Shown here: one piece after another, positions 59,384 through 64,000 of the stretch
How positions within the stretch are numbered: the stretch's first letter is position 1
How the letters are laid out: each line of letters starts with the position of its first letter
Assembly (NCBI GenBank): GCA_965232465.1
Contig: OZ246977.1
Coordinates: 930,001-994,000, forward strand
DNA length: 64,000 nucleotides
Source: G965232465 sp965232465
GTDB lineage: Bacteria > Pseudomonadota > Alphaproteobacteria > JAQWUY01
Direction of reading: 5' to 3'
Notes under the pieces: model-generated
Databases searched by the model: none
Seen by the model: the letters and a program-made list of their open reading frames with translations, nothing else
Told to the model about the DNA's origin: nothing
Position numbers and translations under genes: made by a program

Positions 59384-61945
59384 ATGCGTATATTTAAATC
59401 TTTAATTATTGTAAGCACTGCCCTTATTATAACCGCTTGTGGCGGTGGAGGGGGTGGGTCCAGCACAGCAACCACTCCAACTGGTGGTGGCGGTTCTGGT
59501 GGTGGTGGATCTGGCGGTGGTGGATCTGGCGGTGGTGGATCTGATCCTGCAACCGAAGAAACTGTTGCCTTATGTGATACACAAGTTGAATGTAGGGCGG
59601 TTTTGTTAACGGGCGATTATCCAAGCAATCGCCATGAAATTAAAAATGCAGCAGGCGAAAAAAAATCCCCCGAACAGCACCTGAACGATGGTGCCAGCCG
59701 TTTAACCGTTACCCGTTTTAAAAATTATCCTGATTATACGGATGCGAATTCCCGGGAAGTTGACCCACGGGCATGGCGATATGATACATTGTTTAATTAT
59801 AAGGGTACGGAACAAACAAAATCTAGTACTTGGCATGTTCAAGAAAAAGCGGTGGGAATCGATAAGATTTCTGAGCGGGGCAAAGATGTAAAAATTGGTA
59901 TTATGGATCCAGGGTTGTTTATAAAACGCAACAAAGATTATGCCAGCCGTTTGGAAACAGGTATGGGGCTGTATAAGGATCGTTTTGACAATACAGCAAA
60001 CAAATGGTTATACAAATGGTACACGGATTACAAACCCTTATGGAACACCAAATATCAAGATAAGATGACTGGATATAAGGTCGATGATGGGACGGACACA
60101 CACTCCGATGGGATGGCGTCTGTGATGGCGGGTACGGAATATGGTATTGCCAAAAAGGCAAAGATTGTACCTTATACAGTGGTTACATTAAATCGCCTAA
60201 ACCAAGGATTACAGTTAAAGCCTGTATATGACCATATGAAAGCAAACAATGTGATGGCAATGGGTATCAGTATTGATTTGGATAATGACCCAACACTCAA
60301 TAAAGCCCTTTATGAACGGGAACTTGGCAAAGATTTTATCGATCAAGTATCGGATGACGCAGACAATAACCGTGATGGTCCCATATGGGTATTTGCCGCA
60401 AGCAATGATAGCAAAGACAATGTGGGTCCATTGGCAAGAGCACCAAAATATATTCCAAAATTAAAAAAGTACTGGATTGCCACAGTCACCACTCTTGGTA
60501 CAACATCATTTCAATATCGGTTTTCCAAAATTTCCAACAAATGTGGGGACGCCAAAGAATGGTGTATGACCGCAATCGGGGATGGGGCAAAATATAAATC
60601 CAGTAATATCGATGGGGATACATACACTGATGAAGTTACCGTAGGGACTTCGTACGCAGCACCCCAAATTACGGGGGGGCTGGCTGTATTAAAATCAAAA
60701 TTCCCTTCCCTAACCAATGTACAACTGCGGGAGCGTTTGTTGACCACCGCCCGCCACGAAACCGCCGATGGCAAGAAATTGCTCGACGCCAGTGGCGGGG
60801 ATACTATTGTCATTAAGGATAAAGATGGTAATGTGGTTGCTGCGGATGCAGAGGGCGGTATGTCCGAAGAATTTGGTAGGGGTATCATGCGGTTGGATTT
60901 GGCAACACAGCCGGTCGGGTCCCTCACACAATTGCGTTTGCACAGTACCAAGGTCGACAAAAACAGCAGGGCGAATCAACGGTCATTTGTCAAAGGGGGG
61001 CAAGCATTTGGCGATGGACTGTATAATGGATTTGCACAGGTAAACACCAAAGCCTTTGACCGCTTGTTTGCCCCATTTGATTACAACATGTCGCAGATGG
61101 TGGCATCGTATACCCCCCCTAATCAGGATATAAAGTACTTGTCCCCCGTGTCGTCTGCTGGTAAAAATACCCCATCATCCCCACCACAAAAATTGGCATT
61201 TAGCACTACCCAGCAGGCACAAAATCCGTTGGGATTTTCATATACGCCATCGACTGTACCGTTTGGGGCGGATAAGGGTATTATGGCAACCTATGACATC
61301 GATACAACAACCGCATTTACCGCCGCAGTGTCGCCCGATGCACAGGATAGCAAGGTGTTAAATACGCTTAATATACAGTACGCCAAAACCTTACAGCATA
61401 TCCCGGGGCAACAGCAGAAAATCTTTTATGGTGTACGGGCGGAAAAAGGCAGTATATTTGGTACCAAAATGGGGGGACAATTTGCCTTAAATGGACATAC
61501 GAACACCGCCTATGTGTTATATAAAAACACGGGACAGCAACGGGATTGGCATTGGGATTTTACCGGCGTTATGGGGGTTGGTAAAGTATCGGGATTATCC
61601 GGCATGTTAAGTGGGTTAAATGACCTGTCCGTATCCGAATGGAATATATCGGCGAAGCGGGTGATGGGCAACAATAAAACACTGGGTGTCAGCATCAGAC
61701 AACCCATAAGAATAGAATCCGGTACCGCCAACTTGGTACATGTATCACAGGTGAACAAAGGCAACAGCTTATCTTATACCACCACCCCGACGGCTATTAC
61801 CCCCAGCGGACGGGAAATACAGGTCGAAACCTATTATCAGCATAAAAACCTAACCCTAAAAGCATACCACAAACACAACAAAGGACACAGCAAAGGTAGC
61901 ACAGGACAAGGGGTATTCGCATATTACCATATACCTTTTAAGTAA
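59384..61945 (+). CDS. Lipoprotein S8 (subtilisin-type) serine protease autotransporter
   Basis: 853 residues. The signal peptide has a lipobox 'IITAC' with Cys19 as lipidation site. Residues 34-53 are four GGGGS repeats. The S8 domain (about 150-500) keeps its catalytic residues: Asp175 in 'KIGIMDPGLF', His240 in 'GTDTHSDGMASVMAG', oxyanion Asn341 in 'VFAASND', Ser423 in 'VGTSYAAPQITGG'. The C-terminal ~230 residues are beta-rich ('TLNIQYAKTL', 'FALNGHTNTAYVLY') and end 'YYHIPFK', consistent with an autotransporter barrel. The design resembles NalP of Neisseria, a lipidated subtilisin autotransporter that trims other surface proteins. Its position directly after the giant adhesin suggests the adhesin as substrate; that is inference. 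Confidence 0.87.
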   Translation: MRIFKSLIIVSTALIITACGGGGGGSSTATTPTGGGGSGGGGSGGGGSGGGGSDPATEETVALCDTQVECRAVLLTGDYPSNRHEIKNAAGEKKSPEQHLNDGASRLTVTRFKNYPDYTDANSREVDPRAWRYDTLFNYKGTEQTKSSTWHVQEKAVGIDKISERGKDVKIGIMDPGLFIKRNKDYASRLETGMGLYKDRFDNTANKWLYKWYTDYKPLWNTKYQDKMTGYKVDDGTDTHSDGMASVMAGTEYGIAKKAKIVPYTVVTLNRLNQGLQLKPVYDHMKANNVMAMGISIDLDNDPTLNKALYERELGKDFIDQVSDDADNNRDGPIWVFAASNDSKDNVGPLARAPKYIPKLKKYWIATVTTLGTTSFQYRFSKISNKCGDAKEWCMTAIGDGAKYKSSNIDGDTYTDEVTVGTSYAAPQITGGLAVLKSKFPSLTNVQLRERLLTTARHETADGKKLLDASGGDTIVIKDKDGNVVAADAEGGMSEEFGRGIMRLDLATQPVGSLTQLRLHSTKVDKNSRANQRSFVKGGQAFGDGLYNGFAQVNTKAFDRLFAPFDYNMSQMVASYTPPNQDIKYLSPVSSAGKNTPSSPPQKLAFSTTQQAQNPLGFSYTPSTVPFGADKGIMATYDIDTTTAFTAAVSPDAQDSKVLNTLNIQYAKTLQHIPGQQQKIFYGVRAEKGSIFGTKMGGQFALNGHTNTAYVLYKNTGQQRDWHWDFTGVMGVGKVSGLSGMLSGLNDLSVSEWNISAKRVMGNNKTLGVSIRQPIRIESGTANLVHVSQVNKGNSLSYTTTPTAITPSGREIQVETYYQHKNLTLKAYHKHNKGHSKGSTGQGVFAYYHIPFK
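59483..59542 (+). repeat. 15-bp tandem repeat encoding (GGGGS)4
   Basis: Four in-frame 15-bp units, the last two identical (GGCGGTGGTGGATCT). They encode a flexible linker between the lipid anchor and the protease domain. Changes in copy number would lengthen or shorten the linker without shifting frame. Confidence 0.95.
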
Positions 61946-61951
61946 ATATCC

Positions 61952-62147
61952 TGCACGGTTTATTTTGTGGGTTATATGGTGAGTCTAAGGGGCTAACGCC
62001 TCAGCTTCTCTGTACATTCTTGCGTTTCATGTAGATTTACCCACGCTTCGCATGACAAAAACCCACACGCACTCACCCCGTCGCTCTGCACCGCAATGCC
62101 ACTGTACGGCAAGCGGTTGCAACCATCAATCACATTATAAAGTCAAT
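61952..62147 (+). repeat. Dispersed palindromic repeat, copy B
   Basis: Shares with copy C the blocks 'GAGTCTAAGGGGCTAACGCC', 'ACGCTTCGCATGACAAAAAC', 'CCACACGCACTCACCCCG' and 'GCAAGCGGTTGCAACC', ending at AGTCAAT. Placed head to tail with copy C. Confidence 0.8.
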
Positions 62148-62346
62148 CCGGTATAAAATGATTCACTAAGTTATACTGCACATTTTATTTTGTTGGTTAT
62201 ATGGTGAGTCTAAGGGGCTAACGCCCCTCGTGCGTTTGATGTGGATTTTACCATGCTTCGCATGACAAAAACCCACACGCACTCACCCCGCTCTGCACCA
62301 CAATGCCACTACGGGGCAAGCGGTTGCAACCGCATTTAGTCAATCA
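62140..62346 (+). repeat. Dispersed palindromic repeat, copy C
   Basis: Starts 'AAGTCAATCCGGTATAAAAT' and ends 'CGCATTTAGTCAATC'. Contains the palindrome GCGGTTGCAACCGC and the hairpin AGGGGC-TAAC-GCCCCT. Full-length match to the reverse complement of copy A. Confidence 0.85.
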
Positions 62347-63004
62347 AATTAAATTTAATTGACTATATTTAATGGACTATAAAATAATTTTCTATTCCCT
62401 TTACAAAAATAGGTTTGTTTTAAAATATTTTTCTAAAAAAATATGTAATAAGAAAAATAATATCTTATTTTATCCCAAATATAAATAAAAATTTACTTTT
62501 ATAGCATTTTTTGAGAAAATAAATGCCCATCAATATATGGCACATTTTAAACAATAGAAAAAACAGACATGATTATGAATACAAAATTGACAAGTCCATT
62601 CGCACTATATTTATGGATACAGATATACACAAAGTAGCATAACCTTTATGTGTTCACCCCATTTAAGTAATCGAAGTATAAGGGTTTTCGATTTTGCATT
62701 TTGTCCCCTCCGTTTATGCCCCTTTCCCCGCCAAAGTAGCTTGCGTACAATTCTGTTTCATCTCTAAATAAATGATTGTTTTTTTTGTTTTTTGATCTTA
62801 TAAATAGGTTTTACACAAAACAACAAGTAAAATCAAAATAATTAAAACATCGGGATCACTTCTCGCCCTCCACTATTTGAATAAGATGTAAGACATAAGA
62901 AGGGAGTGCCCCCAAAGGGATGCCTTAAGCCATTCTATAATTATGTGTAGTACAAATTCGGAGGGATGTGTATGACCTAACTTATAATAGTATCGAGTAA
63001 AAAA
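62347..63004. other. AT-rich intergenic stretch, nothing recognised
   Basis: About 660 bases without a credible ORF. It has another TTGACTATA word near 62360 and an AT-rich first half. At 62850-62925 a moderately GC-richer stretch carries short complementary blocks (CCCTCC against GGAGGG). I could not fold it into a known RNA family. A small RNA is possible but unsupported. Confidence 0.4.
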
Positions 63005-63298
63005 ATGATTAGGAATCGAAACTGCAAGCTGCAAAATATGTTAATCGCATATATCCATGAATACAACACAATCGAAGTGTCCCATGTGGATTTAAGTACT
63101 GGGGTTGTATCTGATACTTTAACGGGTATATATGTTATTCGCCATGTGGACCATAGAAATTTGAACCTTCGCTATTTTTGTTGTTGTTGGATAAAGGCAA
63201 AAAACCCCGACAAAATGTGCTATCACCTAAGCCATGAGCAAATAGTACACGAAACCACCGCAGAAAAAATCATGGGGGAAATCACGCAGTATTTTTAA
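63005..63298 (+). CDS. Hypothetical protein, 97 aa
   Basis: Begins 'MIRNRNCKLQNMLIAYIHEYN'-like (63005), with an alternative start at Met12 (63038). It continues 'IEVSHVDLSTGVVSDTLTG', 'IYVIRHVDHRNLNLRYFCC' and 'HETTAEKIMGEITQYF'. No signal peptide, no recognisable family. A weak ribosome site makes the exact start uncertain. The even, non-repetitive composition and lack of a competing frame support a real gene. It is convergent with yidD. Confidence 0.45.
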   Translation: MIRNRNCKLQNMLIAYIHEYNTIEVSHVDLSTGVVSDTLTGIYVIRHVDHRNLNLRYFCCCWIKAKNPDKMCYHLSHEQIVHETTAEKIMGEITQYF

Positions 63299-63321
63299 AA
63301 GAACAAAAAAAGTGTATATAT

Positions 63322-63543
63322 TTATGGCTTTTTATCAGGCACAGGGTCGTATCCGCCCCCGCCACCGGGGCGACATTTTAAGATACGATTTAGGGTTAAT
63401 TTCATACCATACCATGTGCCATGGGTTCTTAGGGCTTCGATGGCGTATACAGAACATGAAGGTTCAAAACGACACTGGCGACCGATAAAATACGACAAGG
63501 TATATCGATACAGATATATCAGCACAATACATATATATTTCAT
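63322..63543 (-). CDS. yidD: Membrane protein insertion efficiency factor YidD
   Basis: 73 residues from ATG 63543; an upstream Met at 63570 is less typical. Family motifs: 'YRYTLSYFIGRQCRFEPSCS', 'YAIEALRTHGTWYGMKLTLN', 'RILKCRPGGGGGYDPVP'. The protein is an amphipathic, inner-membrane-associated helper of YidC-dependent insertion. It is separated here from rpmH-rnpA-yidC, which are not in the window. Confidence 0.95.
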   Translation of the reverse strand: MKYICIVLIYLYRYTLSYFIGRQCRFEPSCSVYAIEALRTHGTWYGMKLTLNRILKCRPGGGGGYDPVPDKKP

Positions 63544-63782
63544 ACGGGGGAATATACCCTGTATTCCCATAAATAAAAAGTCTTTTGTACCTTATATTCG
63601 TACCTTTTTAATCCTATTTAAACATACCCCCTTTGGAAAACTTGGATTTTTTGTTGGAAAATAATTTTATTTTTGTTTGATTCTGATGCCTATTTATGGC
63701 ATTATGCTTGCGAAGTATAATGTTGTTGTTATATCCATGCGTAACATTATGGTATAGTTCAAAAATTGGTAATGGTCAAAAA

Positions 63783-64000
63783 ATGAAAAGACTTAAAAGA
63801 GGTATAAATTTGCCTGTGATGGGATTGGTTGAAGACAAAACCATCAAAGAGTATACACCATCTTTGTATGCCATGCGTGGTGTCGTTGATGTGCATGGAT
63901 TAAAACCCACATTACAGGTCAAAGTCGGGGATAAAATCAAATCGGGACAGCCGATTTATGTAAACAAATCCAACCCAAAGGTGCCATTTGTTGCCCCTGT
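63783..64000 (+). CDS. nqrA: Na+-translocating NADH:quinone reductase subunit A, N-terminal part (cut by window edge)
   Basis: Open from ATG 63783 to the window end: 'MKRLKRGINLPVMGLVED', 'LYAMRGVVDVHGLKPTLQVK', 'VGDKIKSGQPIYVNKSNPKV', 'PFVAPV'. This matches the start of NqrA ('KI.KG..LP..G', 'MRP...VK.GD.VK.GQ.L..DK.NP'). NqrA is the quinone-binding cytoplasmic subunit of the sodium pump. The rest of nqrABCDEF should follow downstream. Two or more TATA-like boxes lie at 63711-63758. Confidence 0.88.
   Translation, partial: MKRLKRGINLPVMGLVEDKTIKEYTPSLYAMRGVVDVHGLKPTLQVKVGDKIKSGQPIYVNKSNPKVPFVAP

Noticed and set aside
1..64000. tRNA, rRNA or other structural RNA genes
   Set aside because: Reading both strands I found no convincing T-loop/anticodon arrangement or rRNA motif; a dedicated scan could still find a diverged one.

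Overview
The window looks like a chromosomal segment of an AT-leaning, Gram-negative alphaproteobacterium. Three things point there: the gene order trpB-trpA-accD-folC, an AccD whose zinc-finger cysteines are mostly replaced (typical of alphaproteobacterial AccD), and the many exported or outer-membrane proteins. Species cannot be named from the sequence. Two very large intimin-type adhesins, a surface protease and long homopolymers at switchable positions suggest a host-associated, phase-varying lifestyle; that last point is inference.

Layout. 1-544 is the 3' end of galE. 592-8357 (minus) is adhesin 1, an inverse-autotransporter protein that is currently broken twice. A 66-bp insertion bounded by 36-bp direct repeats puts a stop inside the beta-barrel, and a C25 tract puts the last domain out of frame. 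8588-9608 holds an IspD/TarI-type cytidylyltransferase and a 62-residue Cys/His protein whose promoter spacer contains 19 G. 9663-13855 (minus) is trpB-trpA-accD-folC.

14038-22415 is a wrecked restriction-modification island. It has a type III mod gene with a nonsense codon 19 codons before its natural end, a DUF3800 fragment, two IS3-family elements, an IS1595 remnant, the first codons of an hsdS-like gene, rhuM, and a type III res gene that has lost its Walker A end. 22576-24498 carries ferritin and MgtE.

24572-30902 is a tripartite tricarboxylate transport locus: tctD-tctE plus a translationally coupled periplasmic binding protein on the minus strand, and divergent tctC, tctB, tctA on the plus strand. 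30971-32730 has a TrmN6-like methyltransferase and an orphan DNA methyltransferase. 32999-36069 is an iron/siderophore-type ABC importer operon, followed by a convergent MATE transporter.

37871-59152 is one uninterrupted gene for a 7,093-residue inverse-autotransporter adhesin (adhesin 2). Its last third is a tandem array of ~1.7-kb units. Parts of it are almost identical to adhesin 1 in inverted orientation. Directly downstream, with its own promoter, is a lipoprotein S8 protease with an autotransporter barrel, a plausible processing partner. The right end (61946-64000) contains two head-to-tail copies of a ~205-bp dispersed palindromic repeat, a stretch with no recognisable gene, a hypothetical ORF, yidD and the start of nqrA.

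I saw no tRNA, rRNA, CRISPR array or recognisable riboswitch.
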